The notes beneath the pieces were generated by a model. The model was not told the DNA's origin, searched no databases, and was given only the letters and a program-made list of their open reading frames with translations. Of a stretch of DNA of 49,990 bases, positions 27,201 through 33,276 are shown in pieces. Source of the DNA: an uncultured Oscillospiraceae bacterium. Lineage in GTDB: Bacteria > Bacillota > Clostridia > Oscillospirales > Ruminococcaceae. Position 1 is the stretch's first letter; each line of letters begins with the position of its first letter. The translations under genes and the position numbers were made by a program. The DNA is taken from positions 1-49,990 of the forward strand of contig CANNTZ010000012.1 in the NCBI GenBank assembly GCA_947522735.1. Direction: 5' to 3'.

Positions 27201-28626
27201 ACAGCAGCCGCGTGTCGGCGTCCAGCACTATCATTCGCTCAGTGCCGCGCAGCGCCCCGCCGTCCGGAATGATGCGGCAGCCCTCCGGCAGAACGCCGTC
27301 CGCAATATAGCGGGCAAGAGCGGTTATCGCGCCGCGCTTGCGCTCCCTCCCGCAGTAGCTCTCCTGTGTGCGCGAATATGAGCGTTCACGCACAAAGACG
27401 TAAAAGCGCCCGTCAAGCTCGGCGTTTAGCGAGGCTATCTCCCGGGAGAGCGCGTTCAGCTTTGCGCCGTCGTCCGGCTGCGTCCGTGACGGCGATTCCT
27501 TAAAGTCGGCCAGAACGCAAAAGCGCAGCCCCGGCACGCTGTTGGCAAGGCACATCCGTTTGAGATGCGCGGCAAGCTGCGGCGCATCCTGAACCTTAGG
27601 CATCAGCGTCGATATTACCGCGACCGTTTTGCAGTCGGCGCATTTTGCGCGCTTGAGGTCGAGCGCCGGGAGCACCGCAGCCGGCACGACGGCCTCCAGC
27701 AGCCGTTCGGCAAAGCCACGCAGCGTCTCCCACAGCGGCAAAAACGCAGCTATGACGGCGGCCGAGCGCAGCCACAGCCCCGCAAGAAGGCACAGCGCCG
27801 CGGATATCACGGGCGGCGCCGTCAGCGCCAGCACGCCGCCCACCTTGCAGGAGCGCTTTTCTGCAAGAAGATAATATCCGATGTGGCGCTCGCGCTCCCC
27901 TGCGGCGTTCCGGGCAAGCGTGAGCAGCTCCCCGGCGGCCTGCGTTTCGGTCACGCCCTCGCGACGGGCGCGCGCCGCCAGCATCTGCCGGTAATATGCG
28001 CGACTGTTATCGTCCATGACGGGATAGACCCCGGCGGGATCCCTCATCAGCAGCCGTTCCGACGGGCTGACCGCCGACGCCAGCTCCGCAAAATCGATGA
28101 GATATACGTCGTGCAGCGCCTTTGCGGCATAACGGACGTCGCCGGGCGCACTGTCGTCGCCGCGTAGGAACGCGGCCCATGCGCAGCCGGTGAGCGCCAT
28201 GCGCAGCGCAAGCGGTACAAGGCACAGCTCCGCCGCCGCAAGCTCCATCAGCTCCGAGGCCGCCGCAAGCACCGAGGCGAGTCGTTCTTCGTTCAGCGCC
28301 GCCGTCCCGAAGCTGCCCGCGCATGCCGCGGCACTGCCGAAAAATGCGTCGAATATGCGGCAGAGCGCCGGACGGCCGTCGAGCGACAGCACCCTATCGA
28401 CGCGCGAAAAGCTCCTCAGCTCCCGCGCAACGATCCTGCTCTCGCGTTCAAGCAGATATTGATTTTCGCGCAGCAGCCGCAAAAGCTCCGGCGAGCCGCT
28501 ACGCCCCGCAGAGCGGATGTGCCGCCGGACATGCGTCCTGCGCGCCCACGCCGACAGGGGCACGCTGCTTTTTGTGCGGCAGGAGGCGAAAATGGCCGAT
28601 ATTTTTTCTTTCAGCTTTGCATCCAA
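21226..28626 (-). CDS. cyclic beta-1,2-glucan synthase-like protein (GT84-GH94)
   Basis: A 2466-residue membrane enzyme with the NdvB/ChvB layout. A soluble N-terminus is followed by helices near 270-335; a GT84 domain (about 340-640) with LDADT at 468-472, SHDVVEG and HRWIRGDWQ near 615-622; further helices (about 655-810); a glycoamylase-like domain (about 825-1250); then beta-sandwich and GH94 phosphorylase domains, the catalytic aspartate lying in GDWND (2155-2159). Known enzymes (about 2800 residues) initiate and elongate beta-1,2-glucan on themselves and the phosphorylase domain trims chain length. It starts at a TTG with GGAGG eight bases upstream. Single gene with no dedicated exporter beside it. 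A linear glucan product is also possible. Confidence 0.85.
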   Translation of the reverse strand: MDAKLKEKISAIFASCRTKSSVPLSAWARRTHVRRHIRSAGRSGSPELLRLLRENQYLLERESRIVARELRSFSRVDRVLSLDGRPALCRIFDAFFGSAAACAGSFGTAALNEERLASVLAAASELMELAAAELCLVPLALRMALTGCAWAAFLRGDDSAPGDVRYAAKALHDVYLIDFAELASAVSPSERLLMRDPAGVYPVMDDNSRAYYRQMLAARARREGVTETQAAGELLTLARNAAGERERHIGYYLLAEKRSCKVGGVLALTAPPVISAALCLLAGLWLRSAAVIAAFLPLWETLRGFAERLLEAVVPAAVLPALDLKRAKCADCKTVAVISTLMPKVQDAPQLAAHLKRMCLANSVPGLRFCVLADFKESPSRTQPDDGAKLNALSREIASLNAELDGRFYVFVRERSYSRTQESYCGRERKRGAITALARYIADGVLPEGCRIIPDGGALRGTERMIVLDADTRLLFDSAEKLIGAAMHPLNRPVIDPEKNIVTMGYGVIAPRMSVGLDSAGRTLFARLMAGCGGVTPYEQRAKEPYQDAFGASLFCGKGVVDIAAFLTVMDGRLPCERVLSHDVVEGEYLRTAFFSGVELVEGFPDSPAAWHARLHRWIRGDWQNIFLLSRRELSPLSKYKLFDNLRRELTPVASLACVILAAALAFFGARAAVPVALAAALPLFALPVVSALLSFIDGGLFVLTRRYFSDVIPKAAESILRAFLSFVLLPVTAAVSAGAVIRALWRSLVSKKRLLQWVTAADSVSDGGLWGYLRRYSFPVLLGLALLATPAPLLRLYGVSFLLAMPLAALTSRKRAVPAPRLTGSEREYVCGCAARMWRFFEEYAGRRDNWLPPDNVQQAPVYAVAHRTSPTNIGLGMLCVLAARDFDLIDTDGMCRRLTRMVSSVERMDKWRGNLYNWYDTETLEVLRPEYVSTVDSGNLVCCLVALGEGLREYAAASPAISPLIERIKRLAEQTRIEELYDPRRRLFSIGYDPAAGEFSPSFYDFLMSEARMTSYYAIAARRVEKRHWAALSRTMSRSGGYAGPVSWSGTMFEYYMPALLLPNVESSLLSEGLRYSYYCQRRRVGKGMPWGISESAFYSFDRQLCYQYKAHGVQKLGVKRGLDSELVISPYSSFLTLPFYPRSSIKNLRLLQREGMLADCGFFEAMDLTPGREGVCRSYMSHHVGMSMLACANAAFGEVMQRRFMSDARMASAAELLEERPDRDTVIFEGAGARETEETRGANRVSRGGNARLNADILAGAVEPDKPTVTILSNGELCDILSDTGESRLMLAQTDLTRRTSDSLRAPQGIFAVISSCEKTFSLTEAPFYETGARYEAQLGRDRIRYICRTDELDCMMETTVHDRLAVEQRRISIKNVSTARREVSLLIYFEPVLQNHRDYEAHPAFSKLFVRAYRDDESGCAVFSRRARGDERGLSMAAGFLEEVEYELETRRERIFSSPEGFAALKSFDAAQFEGGSGTPDCCFAARLRFTLAPGARAAYTLCVSAAGSREECVANIVRLRRSGGIKPGRRALSPVFGDTLEGRVAFALLPRLLYPSCTADTDRLAQRNTLGADGLWGLSISGDFPIVSCRAEGDEAQALEGLRAGVRALRLLRECRVEFDLAVLFSSSALPGFRERALAAIGELGCAELVNARAGVFLIDSDGVSPERLALLKLSTVCCIDGDIYKKEFTRRFARPVELLPIKPEDIEKVDARLRVFGGAFTQKRFYADRRTPLPYCHVLASPAFGTVVSDCSLGFSWAVNSRENKLTPWGNDFAQDNRGELMALRDGEKIYDIARGALFSCSPSGARWEGQTGGIKTRMEVTLPQKGAGSRKFIDVTLTELTGAERTVELAFYTEPVLGSARGGGRYIKTLLKDGVLLLQNPMNTLVTGYMALSCSSGSRVLLDRAAFLAGRWESVGRGGELCAALIVPVRLPPRRSVHIRFILTFAASRDAAVLLAQDGEGLAEKPLSPPVPLEISTPDKRLDAFVNGWCVHQVRAGRVFARTSFWQNGGAYGFRDQLQDVCCLAPFDPVLLRRQIFRACAVQFTQGDVLHWWHRYPKGVRGVRTRISDDLLWLPYAVCEYIEKTGDSGILDVRIAYLEGEELAPGERERYFEPARSGLRESVYHHCLRAVERARRLGAHGLPLIGAGDWNDSFSAVGALGRGESVWLAMFLRIVALRFAGAARRRGCRYDADGLEALAEELRLAVEKHCWDGEWYLRAFFDGGEPMGSRTSAECRIDSLAQSFATLSGISSDPLRVDGALDRACASLIDQRTRTVRLFDPPFESAPENPGYVKAYPPGIRENGGQYTHAAVWLAMALLERGRADEGYRIIDLVNPVSRCADPALSRKYMLEPYYIAADVYSGECAGRGGWSLYTGAAGWYLKAVCERLLGLRVRAGRLYLSPALPESWNGFTAKIFCGGAWITVSALRTGRRLTQVDGEEAEYATLDGRPHSVCVQLE

Positions 28627-28738
28627 AACAAGATCCTCCGGGCGTTGCAGAATTTTCTGTACCTACTATTTTTGCCCGGTTTGTCCGTCTTTAATACCGC
28701 CGCCGCGTTCCGGCGCGCCGAAAAGCCTCGAGGGCAGC

Positions 28739-28790
28739 AAAAAATGCCGCCCCTATGCGTCTCCCGGCGGAAAAACGCATAAGGACGGCA
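28739..28790 (-). terminator. terminator of the kdgK-like gene
   Basis: On the minus strand TGCCGTCCTTATGCGT pairs with ACGCATAGGGGCGGCA (two G-U pairs), followed by TTTTTTGC. It insulates the glucan synthase gene, whose own promoter must lie in 28627-28738; no good hexamer pair was found there. Confidence 0.85.
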
Positions 28791-28831
28791 GTATATCGGG
28801 ATTTTTCAGGGCTTTGAGCTCGCCGGGCCGG

Positions 28832-29851
28832 TCAGCGCTGGACGCGGCCTGAGCCGTCTCCGCTCATGAGCTTGTTGACCTCGTCGACGGTCACAAGGTT
28901 GAAGTCGTTCTCGATGGTGTGCTTGAGGCAGCTTGCCGCGACCGCAAACTCGATGGCCGTCTGGCAGCTTCTGCCGCCAAGCAGCGAGTAGATGAGGCCG
29001 CCGCCGAAGCTGTCGCCTCCGCCGACGCGATCCACGATGTGGATGAGGTACTCCTTGGAAAAATAGGCGTTCTCGCCGTCGAACAGCATTCCGGCCCAGC
29101 GGTTGTCGCTTGCCGAGATGGAGCCGCGCAGCGTGATGGCGACTTTTTTGAAGCCGAAGCGCGCAATGAGCTTTTTCGCAACGTCAACGTAGCCGCTGCG
29201 GTCGAGCTTGCCGCCGGTTATATCGGTGTTGTCAGCGCGTATGCCGAATACGTCCGCCGCGTCCTCCTCGTTCGCGATGCATACGTCCACATAAGGCATG
29301 AGCCTCGCCATGACCTCGCCCGCCTTTTCGCGGCTCCAAAGGTTCTTGCGATAGTTCAGGTCGCAGCTCACAGTGATGCCGCGCTCCTTTGCCGCCTTGC
29401 AGGCATCCAGGCATATCTCCGCCACGTTATCGCCCAGCGCCGGAGTTATTCCGGTGAAGTGAAACCAGTCCGCTCCCTCGAATATCCTCGTCCAGTCAAA
29501 ATCGCTGCGATTCGCCGTTGCTATCGCCGAATGGGCGCGGTCATAAACCACCTTTGAGGGGCGCTGCGACGCGCCCTTTTCCGCAAAGTAAATCCCAAGC
29601 CGCTCGCCGCCGCGGGTTATCATCGACGTATCCACGCCCAGCGCGCGCAGCGAATTGAGCGCCGCCTGCCCGAGAGGGTTGTCCGGCAGCTTGGTGACAT
29701 AGGCCGCGTCTATGCCGTAATTCGCCAGCGACACTGCGACGTTCGCCTCGCCTCCGCCGTAGGAGCCCTCCCAGCGGCTCGCCTGAATAAAACGCTTGTA
29801 GCCCTCCGGGGTCAGCTTCATCATAATTTCGCCAAAGCAGATCACTTTCAT
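28832..29851 (-). CDS. kdgK: PfkB-family sugar kinase, 2-dehydro-3-deoxygluconokinase-like
   Basis: A 339-residue ribokinase-fold enzyme. FGEIMMKLTPEG at the N-terminus, GGGEANVAVSLA (about 32-43), NYRKNLWS in the middle and DRVGGGDSFGGG with the catalytic Asp near residue 280 fit KDG kinases, which phosphorylate 2-keto-3-deoxygluconate from uronate or gluconate breakdown. A different ketose or sugar acid remains possible. GGAGGAC lies eight bases before the ATG. The promoter has a palindrome in its spacer and a cre-like site upstream, pointing to carbon-source control. Single gene. Confidence 0.88.
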   Translation of the reverse strand: MKVICFGEIMMKLTPEGYKRFIQASRWEGSYGGGEANVAVSLANYGIDAAYVTKLPDNPLGQAALNSLRALGVDTSMITRGGERLGIYFAEKGASQRPSKVVYDRAHSAIATANRSDFDWTRIFEGADWFHFTGITPALGDNVAEICLDACKAAKERGITVSCDLNYRKNLWSREKAGEVMARLMPYVDVCIANEEDAADVFGIRADNTDITGGKLDRSGYVDVAKKLIARFGFKKVAITLRGSISASDNRWAGMLFDGENAYFSKEYLIHIVDRVGGGDSFGGGLIYSLLGGRSCQTAIEFAVAASCLKHTIENDFNLVTVDEVNKLMSGDGSGRVQR

Positions 29852-29874
29852 TGCAAAAGTCCTCCGATTGTAGT

Positions 29875-29903
29875 ATTATATTTACAGGCGGACGCTCCGC
29901 CAA
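29875..29903 (-). promoter_or_regulatory. promoter of the kdgK-like gene with operator-like palindrome in the spacer
   Basis: Minus strand: TTGGCG (29903-29898), 17-bp spacer, TATAAT (29880-29875). GGCGGA-CGC-TCCGCC (29887-29901) is a perfect inverted repeat across the spacer and the -35, where a repressor would block RNA polymerase. Confidence 0.55.
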
Positions 29904-29921
29904 TATGAGCTTCCGGGCAAA

Positions 29922-29935
29922 TGTATGCGGTTACA
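29922..29935 (-). promoter_or_regulatory. cre-like (CcpA) site upstream of the kdgK-like gene
   Basis: On the minus strand TGTAACCGCATACA matches the catabolite-responsive element TGTAAnCGnTnACA at all but one fixed position. It also lies in a wider inverted repeat, AATGTA/TACATT (29920-29937). It sits about 55-68 bp upstream of the predicted transcript start. Confidence 0.45.
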
Positions 29936-29975
29936 TTTTCGATGATACCCCGCGGCGTGGGGCACCGGCGGCACG

Positions 29976-30491
29976 TCAGGATTTGACGACGACCTTGACA
30001 TCGCACTCGATGTGGCCGAGTTCCTCGCCGGTTTCGGGATCAAAGCCGGTGATGACGGCTTTGCAGGGGTATTCTCCCTTTTGCAGCTCGACGTCAAGCG
30101 TGTCGTACAGGATATGGCTGCTTGGCGGCAGCAGACCGCTCTCGTAGATCAGATATTCGGATTCGCCGCCGAGGTAGATTATCCTGACTGTCATATCGAC
30201 CGAATTGCGCGTCGGGTTTTCGATCATGAACGCCCCTTTTGCCGTGCCGGAGCTAAGCTCGATAAGCGAATTTATGCGGTAGGAGAGGGTGTTTTTCCCG
30301 TTCTTCTCTCCCTCGTACTTCTCCGAAAACAGCATTCCGACGCGTCCGGCGGGATCGTAGCCTCCGGGCAGACGTTCCTCGGCGGAGGCCGCCGACGCGG
30401 TTGTGATTATCAGCGCCGCCGCGGCGATAACACAGGATATTATCAGCAGAGTCAGCTTGTTTGAACTGCGGATACCTTCTACGCTCTTCAT
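29976..30491 (-). CDS. exported or membrane-anchored protein of unknown function
   Basis: A 171-residue protein with an N-terminal hydrophobic segment (about 10-33) ending in ASAASA, so a secreted or tethered protein. The rest (about 45-171) is predicted beta-rich; phrases such as IENPTRNSVDMTVRI and LPPSSHILYDTLDVEL suggest an immunoglobulin-like sandwich. I do not recognise the family. The start is uncertain: an ATG at 30491 is 14 bases from AAAGG and a GTG at 30503 only two; I prefer the ATG. It has its own promoter and lies between kdgK and the divergent LarA homologue. Confidence 0.65.
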   Translation of the reverse strand: MKSVEGIRSSNKLTLLIISCVIAAAALIITTASAASAEERLPGGYDPAGRVGMLFSEKYEGEKNGKNTLSYRINSLIELSSGTAKGAFMIENPTRNSVDMTVRIIYLGGESEYLIYESGLLPPSSHILYDTLDVELQKGEYPCKAVITGFDPETGEELGHIECDVKVVVKS

Positions 30492-30538
30492 TGTTGGATG
30501 CACTGCCTTTCAAGCCACATTGAAATTATCTCAAGCTA

Positions 30539-30567
30539 ATTATAGCGCAAAGCGGAGTCAAAATCAA
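30539..30567 (-). promoter_or_regulatory. sigma-A promoter of the exported-protein gene
   Basis: Minus strand: TTGATT (30567-30562), 17-bp spacer, TATAAT (30544-30539), about 40 bases of leader. Confidence 0.6.
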
Positions 30568-30663
30568 TCCAAATGGCGAAAAACATTATAAAAGAGCACA
30601 AAAGAACATTTTCAGAACAGATAGCGACACAAAAAAGAATAAACTATTAAGGAGGATGGCAGC

Positions 30664-31941
30664 ATGAGCTACAGTGGGGGAGGGCTATTGGAGCTTAGAG
30701 GAGACAGCCTTGGCGAAAAGGATATAGAAAAGCTCATAGCAGAGCACCTGCGCGGCGCGGAAGAGGAGCTTCGCCGCGACAAAATGGCCCGCCGCGTGCT
30801 TTTGATCCCGCCCGACCACACCCGCGCGCACTCCATGGCAGGTATTATCACCCGGATATTATACAGAGAGTATTACAATTTGGGCGTCGTTGCAGACATA
30901 ATGCCCGCCGTCGGGACGCATATGCAGATGACCGCTGCGGAGCGCCGCGAGATGTTCGGAGATATTCCGGAAAAGCGTTTCCTGACGCACGATTGGCGCA
31001 GCGACTGCGTGAGGATAGGCACGGTGCCGGGCGGATACGTGCGCCGTGTCTCGGAGGGAGCGCTCGCGGAGGACATTCCGGTCGAGCTGGACGCGCGCAT
31101 CGCCGACGGGCGCTATGCGCGGATATATTCCATCGGCCAGGTAGTTCCTCATGAGGTGGTCGGAATGGCAAACCACGCTAAGAATCTGTTCGTCGGCTGC
31201 GGCGGACGCGGCTTTATCGGCGCGACACATCTGCTCGGCGCGCTCTACGGCATGGAGCGCATCATCGGCTGCACCGACACGCCGCCACGCGCCCTTTTCG
31301 ACTACGCCGCCGGGCTGATCTCCGGGCTGAGCGTGACCTATATCCAAACCGTCGTTGGCAGCCTTGACGGAAAAACGGCGCTGAAGGGCGTCTTTCTCGG
31401 CGAGGGCCGGGAGCCGTTCGAGCGGGCCGCGCGGCTTTCGCAGAGCGAAAACATCATCCGCACCGGCAGGCGCTTCCGGCGCGTCGTAGCGTATCTCGAC
31501 GGCGGCGAATTTCACAGCACCTGGGTGGGCAACAAGGCCGTCTACCGCACGCGCATGATGATAGAGGACGGCGGCGAGCTTGTGATAATCGCGCCGGGCG
31601 TCTCCGTATTCGGCGAAAGCCCCGAGATCGACGCGCAGATACGCCGCTTCGGCTACTGCGGGCGTGAGCGTGTGCTCGAGCTGCTGCGCTCCGGCGCGGA
31701 TATCGGCGCGACGACCGCCGCGCACCTGATACACGGCTCCTCCGGCGGGCGCTTCAACATCGTCTACTGCACGGAGCTGCTCAGCGAGGACGAGGTGCGC
31801 GCCGTGGGCTACGATTGGCTCCCTCTGCATGAGGCGGAGCGGCGCTACGGCGGGCTGCACGAGGGCGTGAACTCCGGCACGGACGGCGAGGATATCTACC
31901 TTGTGGGCGCACCCGCGCTCGGGCTGTGGACCGCCGAATGA
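30664..31941 (+). CDS. LarA-type nickel-pincer racemase/epimerase homologue (DUF2088)
   Basis: A 425-residue member of the lactate racemase family. By alignment from memory with L. plantarum LarA, key positions are kept with the same spacing: D-H-T-R at 51-54, His86 in VGTHM, His163, Lys173 ten residues on, and His189 sixteen further, matching LarA His108, His174, Lys184 and His200. Lys184 and His200 hold the nickel-pincer nucleotide. The cofactor-making genes larB, larC and larE are not in the window. Family members racemise or epimerise lactate, malate, phenyllactate or gluconate; with the KDG-kinase-like gene nearby, a sugar acid is possible. AAGGAGG precedes the ATG. Confidence 0.85.
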   Translation: MSYSGGGLLELRGDSLGEKDIEKLIAEHLRGAEEELRRDKMARRVLLIPPDHTRAHSMAGIITRILYREYYNLGVVADIMPAVGTHMQMTAAERREMFGDIPEKRFLTHDWRSDCVRIGTVPGGYVRRVSEGALAEDIPVELDARIADGRYARIYSIGQVVPHEVVGMANHAKNLFVGCGGRGFIGATHLLGALYGMERIIGCTDTPPRALFDYAAGLISGLSVTYIQTVVGSLDGKTALKGVFLGEGREPFERAARLSQSENIIRTGRRFRRVVAYLDGGEFHSTWVGNKAVYRTRMMIEDGGELVIIAPGVSVFGESPEIDAQIRRFGYCGRERVLELLRSGADIGATTAAHLIHGSSGGRFNIVYCTELLSEDEVRAVGYDWLPLHEAERRYGGLHEGVNSGTDGEDIYLVGAPALGLWTAE

Positions 31942-32057
31942 CCATATATGAGACAATATTTCATATAAACCTTAAAAATACATAATTCCCATCCAATTTC
32001 CAAAACACTGGATATCGCCTGCTGTCGGTGCTGTCCTGTGTTTATTAATATTATTTA

Positions 32058-32071
32058 GTGACAATTGTCAC
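32058..32071. promoter_or_regulatory. perfect 14-bp palindrome, operator candidate
   Basis: GTGACAATTGTCAC is fully self-complementary. Its TTGTCA (32065-32070) could serve as a -35 for TTTATA 18 bp downstream, so a bound dimer would block that second upstream promoter. Confidence 0.5.
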
Positions 32072-32114
32072 AAAAAAGACCCATTAAGTTTATACAAAAC
32101 TCCATATTACCCGC

Positions 32115-32143
32115 TTGACTCTTGAAGTCATATAGATTATTAT
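32115..32143 (+). promoter_or_regulatory. sigma-A promoter of the lipoprotein gene
   Basis: TTGACT (32115-32120), 17-bp spacer, TATTAT (32138-32143); transcript start near 32150. Confidence 0.65.
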
Positions 32144-32254
32144 ATATGCACCGTCCCCCAATTTGAGGGGTGAGGGGGATGGAATATTAAACACGGAGGC
32201 GATGCGAAAAATTTCTCTGCAACAATAATACATCCAGAAAGGACACTATTTTTT

Positions 32255-33061
32255 ATGGATAGAGTAACTGTATTCAGAAGCTTCCGGCTTTCCCGCAGGG
32301 CCGGGGCGGCGGTGATACTGTCGCTGCTGCTGGCGCTCAGCGCCTCTCTTGCGGGCTGCGCAAAGGACGCGGGGCCGCAGTCACAGCCGTCGGAGACGCC
32401 TTCGATCCCGGAGCTGTCAGAGGCTGCTATTGAGTCCGAGCCGGAGAGCAGCGCAGAGGAGAGCAGGCCGGAAAAGCTCATCTCCGACGAAAAGCTCGAG
32501 CTGATACGGGCGTTCGCGAAGGACGTCTACGGCTCCGACAGCGTTAACGACCTGACCGATACCGGAGTCGTTGAGCGCGACGGCGAGACCTACCTGACGT
32601 ACAGCTTCACGAACGCAAGGGGCGAAACGGTGCGCCTACAGCTCGCGGACGACGCTGAGACAAGCGGAAGGATTTTTCTCTACGAAAACGAGGGAGACAC
32701 GGATGTCGTCCGCGCAATAATTTTCGGCAAAAAGGCGTACATCGGCGGCTGTGTGGACGGCGAAGCAAGCAGCGACGCCGATTGCGAAAAATACGCCGAG
32801 GCGCTCGCGGCGGCGTTTTCCAACGAGAAGGCCCCCAAGGTCGAATACGCTGGCGAGGTCATCGCCGACGGACGACTGCTGAAGCTCTACAGCGTCTCTG
32901 ACGGCACGGGCATTGCGTTTGACGACCGTCTCGGCAACGCCTGCTTCGCCGCCTCCATCGAGGGCGAGCCAAGCTTCACGGAGATCGTTGAGAACGACGG
33001 CGCCTACGGACTGAACACCCAAAACACCTTTCACGGCGTCATGCAGAGTGCAAAAGAATAA
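32255..33061 (+). CDS. lipoprotein of unknown function
   Basis: A 268-residue protein with a type II signal peptide: basic start, hydrophobic core and lipobox L-A-G-C at 32-35, so lipid-anchored on the outer face of the membrane at Cys35. A Ser/Pro/Glu-rich linker (about 40-75) follows, then a mixed alpha/beta domain of about 190 residues with no family I recognise. The ribosome binding site AGAAAGGA is about 11 bases from the ATG. Single gene with its own promoter and a strong terminator. Confidence 0.85.
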   Translation: MDRVTVFRSFRLSRRAGAAVILSLLLALSASLAGCAKDAGPQSQPSETPSIPELSEAAIESEPESSAEESRPEKLISDEKLELIRAFAKDVYGSDSVNDLTDTGVVERDGETYLTYSFTNARGETVRLQLADDAETSGRIFLYENEGDTDVVRAIIFGKKAYIGGCVDGEASSDADCEKYAEALAAAFSNEKAPKVEYAGEVIADGRLLKLYSVSDGTGIAFDDRLGNACFAASIEGEPSFTEIVENDGAYGLNTQNTFHGVMQSAKE

Positions 33062-33195
33062 AGCCGTGCCGGTAATTTGCCGGCCGGCCCTTACGCGGCA
33101 AAACGAAAGGCGGCCCTCAACATAAAAAACAAAGCTCGAAGGCCGGCGATTTTTGCCCGCATAAGGCCAAAGCCGTTTTGCCTCGACGCCGATGC

Positions 33196-33242
33196 GCTTT
33201 CACCGGAGGGAGATAATCCCTCCGGTGAAAGCCTTTGTTTTT
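33196..33242 (+). terminator. strong terminator of the lipoprotein gene
   Basis: GCTTTCACCGGAGGGA (33196-33211) and TCCCTCCGGTGAAAGC (33217-33232) form a perfect 16-bp stem with a five-base loop, followed by CTTTGTTTTT. It may also help end the converging operon. Confidence 0.9.
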
Positions 33243-33276
33243 CTGTTGAGTGCCACCCAAGCCGTTACGGCGCTTG

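Larger units (their letters stand above)
31942..32254. other. 313-bp AT-rich intergenic region with promoter and palindrome
   Basis: Markedly AT-rich compared with its neighbours. It carries the 14-bp palindrome at 32058-32071, a good promoter at 32115-32143 and a leader of about 105 bases with a possible eight-codon frame (32202-32228). No terminator for the LarA homologue was seen. Confidence 0.5.

Noticed and set aside
32202..32228. Eight-codon frame in the lipoprotein leader that could be a leader peptide.
   Set aside because: GGAGG is only two bases from its ATG and there is no attenuator hairpin or codon run that would give it a regulatory logic.
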